Assembly (NCBI GenBank): GCA_002747035.1
Contig: PDRZ01000016.1
Span: 124,001 to 188,000, forward strand
Reading direction: 5' to 3'
Source of the DNA: Rhodobacterales bacterium
Lineage (GTDB): Bacteria; Pseudomonadota; Alphaproteobacteria; Rhodobacterales; Rhodobacteraceae
DNA: 64,000 nt
Below, in pieces: positions 26,301 to 34,791 of this stretch; the first letter of the stretch is position 1, and every line of letters begins with the position of its first letter. Made by a program: the position numbers and the translations under genes. The notes under the pieces are model-generated. The model saw only the letters and a program-made list of their open reading frames with translations. It was not told where the DNA came from and did no database searches.

Positions 26301-28346
26301 TTATTCGAACTCCATGATCACTTCGTCGACGGCCAGGCTGTCCCCTGCCCCCGCGTTGATTTTGGTCACGAACGCCTTCTTCTCGGCCCGCAGGATATTT
26401 TCCATTTTCATCGCTTCGATGGTGCACAGCGCCTGGCCCTCCTGAACCTCTTGCCCCACCTCGACATCGACCTTCACGACAAGGCCGGGCATCGGACAAA
26501 GCAGCATTTTGGAGGTATCAGGCGGAAGTTTCTCAGGCATTAATGCGGCCAGTTCGGCCTGACGCGGCGTGCGTACATGCACCTTGAGATCCGCGCCACG
26601 GCTGCGGATGCGGAACCCACCCGAGATTTTGCCAACCTTCAACACCAGCGGCGCACCGTCGATGTCAAGTGTCGCCAAGCTATCCCCCGGGGTCCAGTCA
26701 CTTGTCACACGCATGGACGTGCCATCGTCAAAGGTCACTGTCGACCCTTCGGGATCGGCGGCGATGGTGACGGGATAGGATTGCCCCTGCAGCGTCACCA
26801 CCCAGTCGGTGCCCACCCGGCGTTCGTGGTTATCCATACGACCCGATACGCGGGTGCGGCGGATTTCGGCAACCCGGTGCATGGCCGCCGCGGATACGGC
26901 AATCTTGCGCAGAGTATCTTCGGGCAGTTCAACGCCTTCGAACCCATCGGGATACTGTTCCTCGATAAAGGCCGTGGTCATCTCACCCGCAATAAAGATC
27001 GGGTGATCCATCACCGCGCTGACAAATGGCAGGTTGTGGCCAATGCCTTCCAGCTCGAACCCGTCCAGCGCGTTACGCATTGATTCAATCGCCGCGTCCC
27101 GGGTCGGGGCCCAGGTACAGAGCTTGGCGATCATCGGGTCGTAATACATGCTGATTTCACCCCCCTCGTAAACGCCAGTGTCATTGCGCACGGCCGTCGG
27201 CCCTTCGGTGGCGTCATCCGCCCATTTGCCGTTGATCTGCATCGGGCCAGCGGCAATTTCCGCAGGCGGGCGATAGCGGGTCAGACGGCCAATCGACGGC
27301 AGAAAGTTCCGATAAGGATCTTCCGCATAAACCCGGTTCTCGATGGCCCAACCGTTCAGCTGAACGTCATCCTGAGTGATGCTCAGCGGTTCGCCATTGG
27401 CCACGCGGATCATCTGTTCCACAAGATCGACACCGGTGATCAGCTCGGTCACAGGGTGTTCCACCTGCAAACGTGTGTTCATTTCAAGGAAATAGAAGTT
27501 CTTTTCCCCATCCACGATGAATTCCACGGTGCCCGCGCTGGCGTAGCCCACGGCCTTGGCCAGCGCCACCGCCTGTTCGCCCATGGCCTTGCGGGTGGCT
27601 TCATCAAGGAACGGCGACGGGGCCTCTTCCACAACCTTCTGGTTCCGGCGCTGGATCGAGCATTCGCGCTCGCCCAGATAGATACCGTTGCCGTGGCTGT
27701 CACACAGCACCTGGATTTCGATGTGGCGCGGCTGGGTCACGAATTTCTCGATGAAAATCCGGTCATCGCCAAAAGAACTGGCCGCCTCGTTCTTGGAGGA
27801 CTGGAAACCTTCGCGGGCTTCGTCATCGTTCCAGGCAATCCGCATGCCCTTGCCGCCGCCACCTGCAGAGGCCTTGATCATCACCGGGTAGCCGATTTCG
27901 TTGGAAATCTTCACCGCCTCTTCGGCGTCCTCGATCAACCCCATATAGCCGGGCACGGTCGACACATTGGCTTCCTGGGCGATTTTCTTGGAGGTAATCT
28001 TGTCCCCCATGCTTTCGATGGCCCCTTTGGGCGGCCCGACAAAGGCGACGCCGGCCGCTTCCAGAGCCTCGGCAAATTTGCTGTTTTCCGACAGGAAGCC
28101 ATAGCCCGGATGCACCGCTTCGGCACCGGTTTGTTTGATCGCATCCATCACCTTGTCGATGACGATATATGACTGGTTCGCCGGGGGCGGGCCGATGTGG
28201 ACGGCTTCGTCCGCCATCTGAACATGCAACGCCTGCTTGTCGGCGTCCGAATAGATCGCAACCGTCTTGATACCCATCTTACGGGCGGTCTTGATCACCC
28301 GACAGGCGATTTCGCCCCGATTTGCAATCAGGATCTTGTTGAACAT
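26301..28346 (-). CDS. pccA: Propionyl-CoA carboxylase alpha (biotin) subunit
   Basis: ATP-dependent carboxylation of biotin for conversion of propionyl-CoA to methylmalonyl-CoA. The 681-residue protein starts MFNKILIANRGEIACRVIKTA, the biotin carboxylase N-domain; an ATP-grasp glycine loop KASAGGGGKGMRIAW is near residue 160, a BT domain follows, and the biotinyl motif EAMKMEN is near the C-terminus. The longer upstream frame is not family-like; the ATG at 28346 is preceded by AAGGGACAGACC. PccA rather than acetyl-CoA carboxylase is supported by the pccB, pccR and mcm neighbours. Confidence 0.95.
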   Translation of the reverse strand: MFNKILIANRGEIACRVIKTARKMGIKTVAIYSDADKQALHVQMADEAVHIGPPPANQSYIVIDKVMDAIKQTGAEAVHPGYGFLSENSKFAEALEAAGVAFVGPPKGAIESMGDKITSKKIAQEANVSTVPGYMGLIEDAEEAVKISNEIGYPVMIKASAGGGGKGMRIAWNDDEAREGFQSSKNEAASSFGDDRIFIEKFVTQPRHIEIQVLCDSHGNGIYLGERECSIQRRNQKVVEEAPSPFLDEATRKAMGEQAVALAKAVGYASAGTVEFIVDGEKNFYFLEMNTRLQVEHPVTELITGVDLVEQMIRVANGEPLSITQDDVQLNGWAIENRVYAEDPYRNFLPSIGRLTRYRPPAEIAAGPMQINGKWADDATEGPTAVRNDTGVYEGGEISMYYDPMIAKLCTWAPTRDAAIESMRNALDGFELEGIGHNLPFVSAVMDHPIFIAGEMTTAFIEEQYPDGFEGVELPEDTLRKIAVSAAAMHRVAEIRRTRVSGRMDNHERRVGTDWVVTLQGQSYPVTIAADPEGSTVTFDDGTSMRVTSDWTPGDSLATLDIDGAPLVLKVGKISGGFRIRSRGADLKVHVRTPRQAELAALMPEKLPPDTSKMLLCPMPGLVVKVDVEVGQEVQEGQALCTIEAMKMENILRAEKKAFVTKINAGAGDSLAVDEVIMEFE

Positions 28347-28710
28347 GGTCTGTCCCTTCCGGTTCTTGGCGCAGACGGGATGACCCCGGGCGCAATGGCT
28401 GTTTGAGTGCCGGACACGCCCCAGCGTGATCCGGTGATGTGACACACACGGGCAAAGCTTTGCGCAACGCGTGAGCATCGGGCGGAAAGCTGTTGTGATA
28501 TATGGAAAAATCGGGGCGAACTGTCTTGGGGATAATCAGCCCGCCCCGAAGGGAATGGGTAACGGAAAAGGCCAGATGCCTCGACCTTTTGGGGGAAGGC
28601 CGCCACTACGGCATTCACCGTGACGGCATTTGAACTGCCTGCCAAGAATGCAACGTCAGAGCGCATATTTTGGGCCGGTTCCCGCCGGATCGCTGAAAGG
28701 CTGCGCAAAT
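28347..28710. other. 364-bp gap upstream of pccA with a PccR-like half palindrome
   Basis: No convincing gene is seen. A 128-codon minus-strand frame spans the gap (28328-28714), but its product is Arg/Ser-rich, lacks family features and runs into the pccA start. GCAAAGCTTTGC (28452-28463), the same core as the pccR-upstream site at 33231, lies about 105 bp before pccA and may be a regulator site. Confidence 0.4.
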
Positions 28711-29067
28711 TCATGCCGACCCTCCATTAAAAATGTCGGGAAAACTCCGCGATGCGACATCAACGTCAATTCGCAACAACGCCTCGTAACTTTCAGGATC
28801 AAAAGGATCTTCAGCCGCAATCACTTCGCGCCCAAAGAACCAGCTGAGCCGCCCGGCATCCAGGTTGCCGCGTTCAAACGGCGCATCCCCGAAATGCTCC
28901 CAAAGCGCGCGCAGGAATCCTTCGTCCGCGCGCCGATCTGGCGGGCGACGATCACGGAACCGTTCACGCGCCACAAGCGGCGTGATCCCTTTCGGGTTGG
29001 GTCGGCGAATTGTGAATTGAAAGTCCGTTCCCGGAAGACGCCCGGGAAAACCGCGATGTTTCAGCAT
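28711..29067 (-). CDS. Conserved hypothetical protein of the pcc cluster
   Basis: A 118-residue, Arg- and Asp-rich soluble protein (MLKHRGFPGRLPGTDFQFTI, then RRPNPKGITPLVARERFRDR, later GRLSWFFGREVIAAEDPFDP). I recall similar proteins beside pccA in other Rhodobacterales, but no function. No signal peptide or membrane segment. It follows the 48-residue lipoprotein by 65 bp on the same strand. The ATG at 29067 is preferred over an upstream one because the residues before it are not family-like. Confidence 0.68.
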   Translation of the reverse strand: MLKHRGFPGRLPGTDFQFTIRRPNPKGITPLVARERFRDRRPPDRRADEGFLRALWEHFGDAPFERGNLDAGRLSWFFGREVIAAEDPFDPESYEALLRIDVDVASRSFPDIFNGGSA

Positions 29068-29132
29068 GTTACCCCCCTGGACCATGGGGGAGGCAATGCG
29101 GGACGGGCGCGAACGCCCGCCCCAAGTACAGA

Positions 29133-29279
29133 TTACTTGTACTTGCCTGTGTAGGTTGGCTCGGTCGAAATCGGTTCCGGGTCAACCACGACAAACTCTT
29201 CTTCTGCTGACTGCTGGGCACATGCTGCCACGAGGGCAACCAGGCCGAGCACCAGAACGCTCTTGATGCTTTTCGACAT
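29133..29279 (-). CDS. Small 48-residue lipoprotein
   Basis: MSKSIKSVLVLGLVALVAAC is a complete type II signal peptide with lipobox VAAC, leaving a mature peptide of about 29 residues (CAQQSAEEEFVVVDPEPI, then STEPTYTGKYK). ATG 29279 has a strong AGGAG 7-8 bp upstream. It belongs to the gene group between pccB and pccA. Function unknown; short lipoproteins of this type are common in Rhodobacterales. Confidence 0.75.
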   Translation of the reverse strand: MSKSIKSVLVLGLVALVAACAQQSAEEEFVVVDPEPISTEPTYTGKYK

Positions 29280-29493
29280 CTGTTTCTCCTGTCTCTTGTT
29301 ACGGACATGTCCGGGCAATCACACCCGTCCTGCCCCTCGTACGAGGTATGTGGGCTCTGGAGAGAACCCGAGCGCAACATACCGGAATCACAGGCAGAAA
29401 GATACTTATCCACAGAGAGAACACTCCCCTGTGTCGATTTCGCATCAATCGGCGCGGGAAACCCGCATTCCGCCCCAAGATATTGTGGTTGCA

Positions 29494-29988
29494 TCAAAAT
29501 TCCTCCCAGATGCAGACACCGTTTTCCACCCGGTAGGCTTCAAAAAACTGTGTTGCCTCGGGATCGGCAAACCCGAATTCGGTTTCCCGGTCGGATATCG
29601 ACACCACGATCCGGTCAATGGGTCGTGGCTCCGCCTCGGCCAACGGGCGGCCGTATTCGTTGCACAACACCTCAAGATCCCTGATCAGATCAGCAAATTC
29701 GGGCCCGTCTTCGCCGCCGATTTCGGGCGCAACGAAACGCAGGCGCAGATAGTCGTGTTTGCCGTCGGGCTTTTCGTCCAACAAGGCTTCCTGAAGATAG
29801 GGTTCAAGCCCCGAAGGCAGAACCGGAATGTCGAAAGGCTCCGTCGCCTGCCCCATTCCGGCCCCCATTGTGGCCCACACCAATACCACCCCCGCCAGAC
29901 CACCACGCAATGCTGCGCTGGCTCCTCCGGTTGGACAGGGGTGGTCCGCGCCGCATGGGCGGCGGACTATGGCATGTTTCAGACGCAT
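29494..29988 (-). CDS. DUF6497-like exported protein
   Basis: A 164-residue protein with a basic N-terminus, a hydrophobic segment (LAGVVLVWATMGAGMGQA) and a mature part with PFDIPVLPSGLEPYLQEALLDEK and a C-terminal VENGVCIWEEF. This matches what I recall of the DUF6497 family. It starts 11 bp after pccB, with GAGG overlapping the pccB stop, so it is cotranscribed. Start: ATG 29988; a TTG at 29997 is possible. Confidence 0.7.
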   Translation of the reverse strand: MRLKHAIVRRPCGADHPCPTGGASAALRGGLAGVVLVWATMGAGMGQATEPFDIPVLPSGLEPYLQEALLDEKPDGKHDYLRLRFVAPEIGGEDGPEFADLIRDLEVLCNEYGRPLAEAEPRPIDRIVVSISDRETEFGFADPEATQFFEAYRVENGVCIWEEF

Positions 29989-29999
29989 CAACAGCAACC

Positions 30000-31532
30000 T
30001 CAGAGCGGGATATTGTCGTGCTTTTTCCAGGGGTTCTGGATTTTCTTGTTGCGCAGCGAGGCAAAGGCGCGTGCCACCCGTTTGCGGGTCGAATGGGGCA
30101 TGATCACCTCATCAATGAACCCCCGTTCGGCTGCCACGAAGGGGTTGGCAAACCGGTCTTCGTAATCCGCCGTGTGGGCCGCAATCCTGTCGGCATCGCC
30201 AAGGTCGGCACGATGGATGATCTCGGTCGCGCCCTTGGCCCCCATCACCGCGATTTCCGCGGTCGGCCAGGCATAGTTGAAATCGCCGCGCAGGTGCTTG
30301 GACGCCATCACGTCATAAGCGCCACCATAAGCCTTGCGGGTGATCACGGTCACCTTCGGCACCGTCGCTTCCCCATAGGCAAAGAGCAGCTTCGCACCAT
30401 GCTTGATCACGCCGCCATATTCCTGGCTGGTACCAGGCAGGAAGCCGGGCACGTCCACAAGCGTCAGGATCGGGATTTCAAACGCATCACAGAAGCGCAC
30501 AAACCGGGCTGCCTTGCGCGAACTGTCAATGTCCAGACACCCGGCCAGCACCATCGGCTGATTGGCGACAACGCCTACGGTCTGGCCCTCAAGACGCACG
30601 AAACCGATGATGATGTTCTTCGCGTAATCCTCTTGAATCTCATAGAAATCGCCCTCATCCCCCAGTTTGGTGATAAGCTCTTTCATGTCATAGGGCGAGT
30701 TCGGATTTTCGGGGATCAGCGTATCAAGGCTGCTTTCCAACCGGGCCGGATCGTCAAAGAACGGACGCACGGGCGGCTTTTCGCGGTTGTTGAGCGGCAG
30801 GAAGTCCACCAGGCGACGCACCTCGGCCAGAGCCTCGACATCATTTTCGAACGCGCCATCGGCGACGCTGGATTTTTTGGTGTGAGTCGACGCCCCGCCA
30901 AGCTCTTCTGCCGTCACCACTTCGTTGGTCACGGTTTTCACAACATCAGGCCCGGTCACGAACATATAAGAGCTGTCCTTGACCATGAAAATGAAGTCGG
31001 TCATCGCGGGCGAATAAACCGCACCACCGGCGCAAGGGCCCATGATGACAGAGATCTGCGGCACCACGCCCGAGGCCATGATATTGCGCTGGAACACCTC
31101 GGCATAGCCGGCAAGAGAGGCAACCCCCTCTTGAATCCGCGCCCCGCCCGAGTCGTTCAAACCAATCACGGGCGCGCCGTTTTGAACGGCCATGTCCATG
31201 ATTTTACATATCTTTTGAGCATGTGTCTCCGACAGAGAGCCACCGAACACGGTGAAATCCTGACTAAAGACATATACCATGCGGCCGTTGATCGTGCCCC
31301 ATCCGGTGACAACACCGTCGCCTGCGGGCTTGTCCTTCTCCATACCGAAATCGGTACAGCGGTGACTGACGAACATGTCGAATTCTTCAAAACTGTCTTC
31401 ATCAAGAAGCAGTTCGATACGCTCGCGCGCCGTCAGCTTTCCCTTGGCATGTTGCGAGTCGATCCGGCGCTGACCGCCGCCCAGACGCGCCGCGCTGCGG
31501 CGATTGTCAAGCTCCTGGAGAATGTCTTTCAT
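30000..31532 (-). CDS. pccB: Propionyl-CoA carboxylase beta (carboxyltransferase) subunit
   Basis: Transfers the carboxyl group from biotin on PccA to propionyl-CoA. The 510-residue protein begins [20 protein letters not shown] and has two crotonase-fold halves with oxyanion glycines in [16 protein letters not shown] and [16 protein letters not shown]. The ATG at 31532 has AAAGGGGCCCTCC before it. The order pccB, small genes, pccA reads leftward as one probable operon. TTTGCAAA-type sites lie 70-105 bp upstream, matching control by PccR encoded 2 kb away. Confidence 0.96.
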   Translation of the reverse strand: MKDILQELDNRRSAARLGGGQRRIDSQHAKGKLTARERIELLLDEDSFEEFDMFVSHRCTDFGMEKDKPAGDGVVTGWGTINGRMVYVFSQDFTVFGGSLSETHAQKICKIMDMAVQNGAPVIGLNDSGGARIQEGVASLAGYAEVFQRNIMASGVVPQISVIMGPCAGGAVYSPAMTDFIFMVKDSSYMFVTGPDVVKTVTNEVVTAEELGGASTHTKKSSVADGAFENDVEALAEVRRLVDFLPLNNREKPPVRPFFDDPARLESSLDTLIPENPNSPYDMKELITKLGDEGDFYEIQEDYAKNIIIGFVRLEGQTVGVVANQPMVLAGCLDIDSSRKAARFVRFCDAFEIPILTLVDVPGFLPGTSQEYGGVIKHGAKLLFAYGEATVPKVTVITRKAYGGAYDVMASKHLRGDFNYAWPTAEIAVMGAKGATEIIHRADLGDADRIAAHTADYEDRFANPFVAAERGFIDEVIMPHSTRKRVARAFASLRNKKIQNPWKKHDNIPL

Positions 31533-31602
31533 GGAGGGCCCCTTTTTGGATTTGGAGCAATATATCGCCTGAAGACCGGGCAAAAAAGCAAAAACCCGCA
31601 AA

Positions 31603-31635
31603 TTTGCAAACTTATGCTAATAGCAAAATTGCAAA
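31603..31635. promoter_or_regulatory. Candidate PccR site upstream of pccB
   Basis: TTTGCAAA (31603-31610) and ATTGCAAA (31628-31635) flank a small TGCTAATAGCA palindrome. The motif reported for Rhodobacter PccR, as I recall it, is TTTGCAAA-N4-TTTGCAAA. The first half-site is perfect; its N4 partner (31615-31622) is poor, and the second good half-site is 17 bp away. Confidence 0.55.
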
Positions 31636-31690
31636 CTGCTAACTTGAATACTCACCCCATGCAACGCGACGTTATTGACCTCCTTTCCTG

Positions 31691-31733
31691 CTTTGGCCCG
31701 GCTTTGGCACAACTTTGGCCCAACTTTGGGTGG
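31691..31733. repeat. Four tandem 11-bp CTTTGG repeats
   Basis: CTTTGG starts at 31691, 31702, 31713 and 31724, an exact 11-bp period, with the following bases drifting (CCCGG, CACAA, CCCAA, GTGGT). The array lies between the divergent pccB and MFS genes. One helical turn of spacing is what a cooperatively bound operator would show. Confidence 0.6.
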
Positions 31734-31841
31734 TGTTTTCTGCGCCTAACTGCTCAACTCAGCGAAAGAAATGCGTCTGATCCGCAAAAATTAATGTGCG
31801 ACGTCTGACCCAGCTTACCTGACCGAGATTGAAACCCGTTT

Positions 31842-33062
31842 ATGGCACCGCACGCCCCTTCCATGTTCCTGTCCCGCCGTACACCGCCGCATATCGTGAC
31901 GTTGATGTGCATGGCGGGACTGTCGGCGCTGGCGATGAACGTGTTCCTGCCCTCTCTTCCCGGCATGACCGCGTGGTTTGACAGCTCGGCTGCGGTCATG
32001 GGGCTTTCCGTCGGGGTCTATCTGTTCGTGAATGGGGTGATTCAGCTGATCATCGGCCCGGTCTCGGACAAATATGGCCGCAGACCCGTTGTTCTGTGGG
32101 GAATCGGATTCTATTTGCTGGCCACGCTGGGCTGTATATTTTCGCCCACCGCCGCGATTTTCCTAAGCTTTCGGATGCTGCAAGCCACCGTCGCCACGGC
32201 CATGGTTCTAAGCCGCGCGATCGTGCGCGACACCACCCCGGCCGAAGAAGCAGGGTCGCGCGTCGCCTATGTGACCATGGGCATGGCCATCGTGCCAATG
32301 ATCGGTCCCGCCATTGGCGGATTTCTTGAACAGAGCTTTGGCTGGCACGCCAATTTCTGGATGCTGTTCGGCGCGGGGCTGGCGATCTGGGTGCTGGTCT
32401 GGGCCGATCTGGGCGAAACCACCACCCCAAGCGGCAATACATTGACCCAGCAGTTCCGCGAATATCCCGAGCTTTTGACCAGCCCACGGTTCTGGGGATA
32501 CTGCCTTGCCTCGGCCTGTGCCTCGGGCGCGTTCTTTGCATTCCTGGGCGGTGCCCCATTCATTTCCGCACAGGTTTTTGACCTGTCCCCGCATGAATTT
32601 GGCATGTATTTCGCTGCGCCTTCAGTGGGTTACTTCGTTGGCAATTTCCTCTCCGGGCGCTACTCCCAACGTATCGGCATCAATCGCATGGTGCTTTGGG
32701 GATTGGTGATCACCGCGCTCGCCATGGTGGTCGGACTGGGATTTTCGGCCTTGGGCCTGATGGGGGCCAACCTGTTTTTCGCCTGTATGGTGCCCTTGGG
32801 CATCGGCAACGGCATGACCATCCCGAACGCAACAGCCGGGATGCTGTCGGTGCGGCCCCATCTGGCGGGGACCGCCTCGGGGTTGGGCGGAGCGATCATG
32901 TTGGGCGGGGGGGCCGGTCTTTCTGCGCTGTCCGGGGTCATCTTGCCGGGGGTCGGGTCGGCGGCACCGCTGCTTTGGATTATGGGGATCGTATCGGTGC
33001 TGGGCATTGTGGCGATCCTGATCGTCATGCGCCGGGAACGGCATATCCTGCCACAGCTGTAA
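31842..33062 (+). CDS. Bcr/CflA-type multidrug MFS transporter
   Basis: A 406-residue drug:proton antiporter with 12 predicted helices. MFS motif A is seen as GPVSDKYGRRPVVLWG near residue 70 and the antiporter motif C as GPAIGGFLEQ near residue 157. The N-terminal MAGLSALAMNVFLPSLPGM is characteristic of the Bcr/CflA (DHA1) group. It is divergent from pccB across a 309-bp control region that holds PccR-like sites and an 11-bp repeat array; no gene is seen in that gap. Confidence 0.9.
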   Translation: MAPHAPSMFLSRRTPPHIVTLMCMAGLSALAMNVFLPSLPGMTAWFDSSAAVMGLSVGVYLFVNGVIQLIIGPVSDKYGRRPVVLWGIGFYLLATLGCIFSPTAAIFLSFRMLQATVATAMVLSRAIVRDTTPAEEAGSRVAYVTMGMAIVPMIGPAIGGFLEQSFGWHANFWMLFGAGLAIWVLVWADLGETTTPSGNTLTQQFREYPELLTSPRFWGYCLASACASGAFFAFLGGAPFISAQVFDLSPHEFGMYFAAPSVGYFVGNFLSGRYSQRIGINRMVLWGLVITALAMVVGLGFSALGLMGANLFFACMVPLGIGNGMTIPNATAGMLSVRPHLAGTASGLGGAIMLGGGAGLSALSGVILPGVGSAAPLLWIMGIVSVLGIVAILIVMRRERHILPQL

Positions 33063-33132
33063 GGATCAGGGGTCAGAATCCGGCCCTGTGGGTCCAGACG
33101 TTAACATCCGGGCAAACCGGTCGAATCAGGGG

Positions 33133-33172
33133 GGTGACTTTTGCGCATCCCGGCGGCACCGGAACGGCACCG
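33133..33172 (+). repeat. 40-bp dispersed repeat, copy 2
   Basis: GGTGACTTTTGCGCATC followed by CCGGCGGCACCGG and AACGGCACCG; 37 of 40 positions match the minus-strand copy at 11945-11984. It lies 70 bp after the MFS stop, between that gene and the pccR control region. Confidence 0.65.
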
Positions 33173-33230
33173 TGAGAACACCCCCCGGGCAAGCGTTTCA
33201 TCGTGAACAGGGCGTACGGTGCAAAAAGGG

Positions 33231-33330
33231 TTTGCAAAGCTTTGCAAGCCGCCTGCAAACCGCAATTTGTATACAGATTGCAATCCGGCGACTTTCAAAT
33301 TTTGCAAACAACCTTTCAAACTTTGCAAAC
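33231..33330. promoter_or_regulatory. Cluster of PccR-type sites upstream of pccR
   Basis: TTTGCAAAGCTTTGCAAG at 33231-33248 is followed by a 21-bp direct repeat whose units read TTTCAAAnTTTGCAAAC (33293-33309 and 33314-33330). Three perfect TTTGCAAA boxes (33231, 33301, 33322) thus precede the gene; another partial one (TTTGGCAAATATGCAAA) overlaps the 5' end. The dense array suggests autoregulation. Confidence 0.65.
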
Positions 33331-33390
33331 CATAGTAGAATGCCCCGCTAACGACCTTTGGCAAATATGCAAACACGTCTGGAGCACCCC

Positions 33391-34791
33391 ATGGCCAACC
33401 CGAAAATCTATGCCGGTGCCAAGCTGCGCGAAACCCGTCGCCGCCTTGCGCTTACCCAAAAGGATTTCGCGGCCAAGCTGGGGGTGAGCCTGCCCTATCT
33501 GAACCAGATGGAGAACAACAAGCGCCCGGTCAGCACAACCGTGGTTCTGGCTCTGGCCCAGGAGTTCGGGTTTGACGTGACCGAGCTGTCCAGCGGCGAT
33601 GGCGAACGGTTGGTCAGCGACATGCGCGAAGCGATGGCAGACCCGGTTTTTGCAGATGACCCACCCCCGCTTGCCGATCTGCGCCTGACCGCGTCCAACG
33701 CACCGGGATTGGCGCGGGCCTTTCTTGAGCTTCACCGCGCCTATCGCCAGAGCCAGGAGCGGTTGGCAAGTCTGGACGAAGCGTTGGGGCGCGAGGATGC
33801 GCGGATGCAGGCCAGCCCCTGGGAAGAGGTGCGCGACTTTTTCCATTATTGCGACAACTATCTGGACGCCGTGGACCGGGCGGCGGAACATTTCGTCAGC
33901 AGCCGTAACCGCGAGCAAAGCGTGCGCATGGCCGCAATTGCCCGGCTTGGCAATCTGGGGATCCGGGTGAAAATGGCCGATACCGAGCTGATGCGCCATT
34001 ATGACGGGGAGGCCGGGGTGCTGACCATGTCGAGCCGGGCCGAACCCGCGTCGGTCACGTTCCAGTTGCTGTTGCAGGTGGCGCTTTTGACCCAGGATAA
34101 ACTGTTGGACGCCACGCTTGATCTGGCCCGGTTTCACTCGGACGAGGCGCGGGGGATCGCCAAGATCGGATTGGCCAATTATTTCGCCGGGGCGGCGTTG
34201 ATGCCCTATGCGGCGTTTTTGCAGGCGGCACAGGATACGCGCCATGACCTTGAATTATTGGCCCAGAGGTTCGGGGCCTCGATCGAACAGGTCTGTCACC
34301 GCCTGTCGACCCTGCAACGCCCGGGTGCCAAGGGGGTGCCGTTCTTCTTTGTCCGGGTGGATCAGGCTGGAACGATCACCAAGCGCCATTCGGCGACCCG
34401 GTTGCAATTCGCCCGATTCGGCGGGGCCTGCCCCCTGTGGAACGTGCATCAGGCGTTTGAAACACCCGGGCGGTTCCTGCGTCAGTTGGCGGAAACGCCG
34501 GACGGGGTGCGCTATATCTCGATTGCGCGGGATGTGAGCAAACCGGGCGGTTCCTTTGGCGCGCCCGTGCGGCGGTTTGCCATCGCCCTTGGCTGTGAAG
34601 TGGCCCATTCCGACGCTTTGGTCTATGCCGATGGGATGGACATGAGCGACGGGCAAGCGTTTGAACCTATTGGTATTTCCTGTCGCATCTGTGAACGCAC
34701 CGGGTGCCATCAGAGATCGGTTCCACCCCTGGAGCGGCGGTTGAGCATTGATGCGGACCGGCGCGGCCTGCTGCCCTACGAGGTGGCCTGA
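33391..34791 (+). CDS. pccR: Short-chain fatty acyl-CoA regulator, PccR/ScfR type
   Basis: A 466-residue transcription factor. The N-terminal XRE-type helix-turn-helix (KLRETRRRLALTQKDFAAKLGVSLPYLNQMENNKRPVS) is near residues 8-46. A long IrrE-peptidase-like middle and a C-terminal domain with a Cys-rich segment (GISCRICERTGCHQR) follow, as in the ScfR family (PccR, RamB). In Rhodobacter sphaeroides PccR controls propionyl-CoA carboxylase. ATG 33391 has TGGAG 6 bp upstream; the earlier ATG at 33367 is less well placed. TTTGCAAA-type sites stand before this gene and before pccB, so it probably controls both. Confidence 0.9.
   Translation: MANPKIYAGAKLRETRRRLALTQKDFAAKLGVSLPYLNQMENNKRPVSTTVVLALAQEFGFDVTELSSGDGERLVSDMREAMADPVFADDPPPLADLRLTASNAPGLARAFLELHRAYRQSQERLASLDEALGREDARMQASPWEEVRDFFHYCDNYLDAVDRAAEHFVSSRNREQSVRMAAIARLGNLGIRVKMADTELMRHYDGEAGVLTMSSRAEPASVTFQLLLQVALLTQDKLLDATLDLARFHSDEARGIAKIGLANYFAGAALMPYAAFLQAAQDTRHDLELLAQRFGASIEQVCHRLSTLQRPGAKGVPFFFVRVDQAGTITKRHSATRLQFARFGGACPLWNVHQAFETPGRFLRQLAETPDGVRYISIARDVSKPGGSFGAPVRRFAIALGCEVAHSDALVYADGMDMSDGQAFEPIGISCRICERTGCHQRSVPPLERRLSIDADRRGLLPYEVA

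Noticed and set aside
28328-28714. 128-codon frame between the 118-residue gene and pccA
   Set aside because: It overlaps the neighbour by an ATGA junction, which is tempting, but the product has no family look, is Arg/Ser-rich and covers the likely pccA promoter and start.
29406-29414. Perfect DnaA box TTATCCACA between the pcc genes
   Set aside because: It is a single box with no AT-rich region or further boxes; another copy falls inside mcm coding sequence. No sign of an origin.
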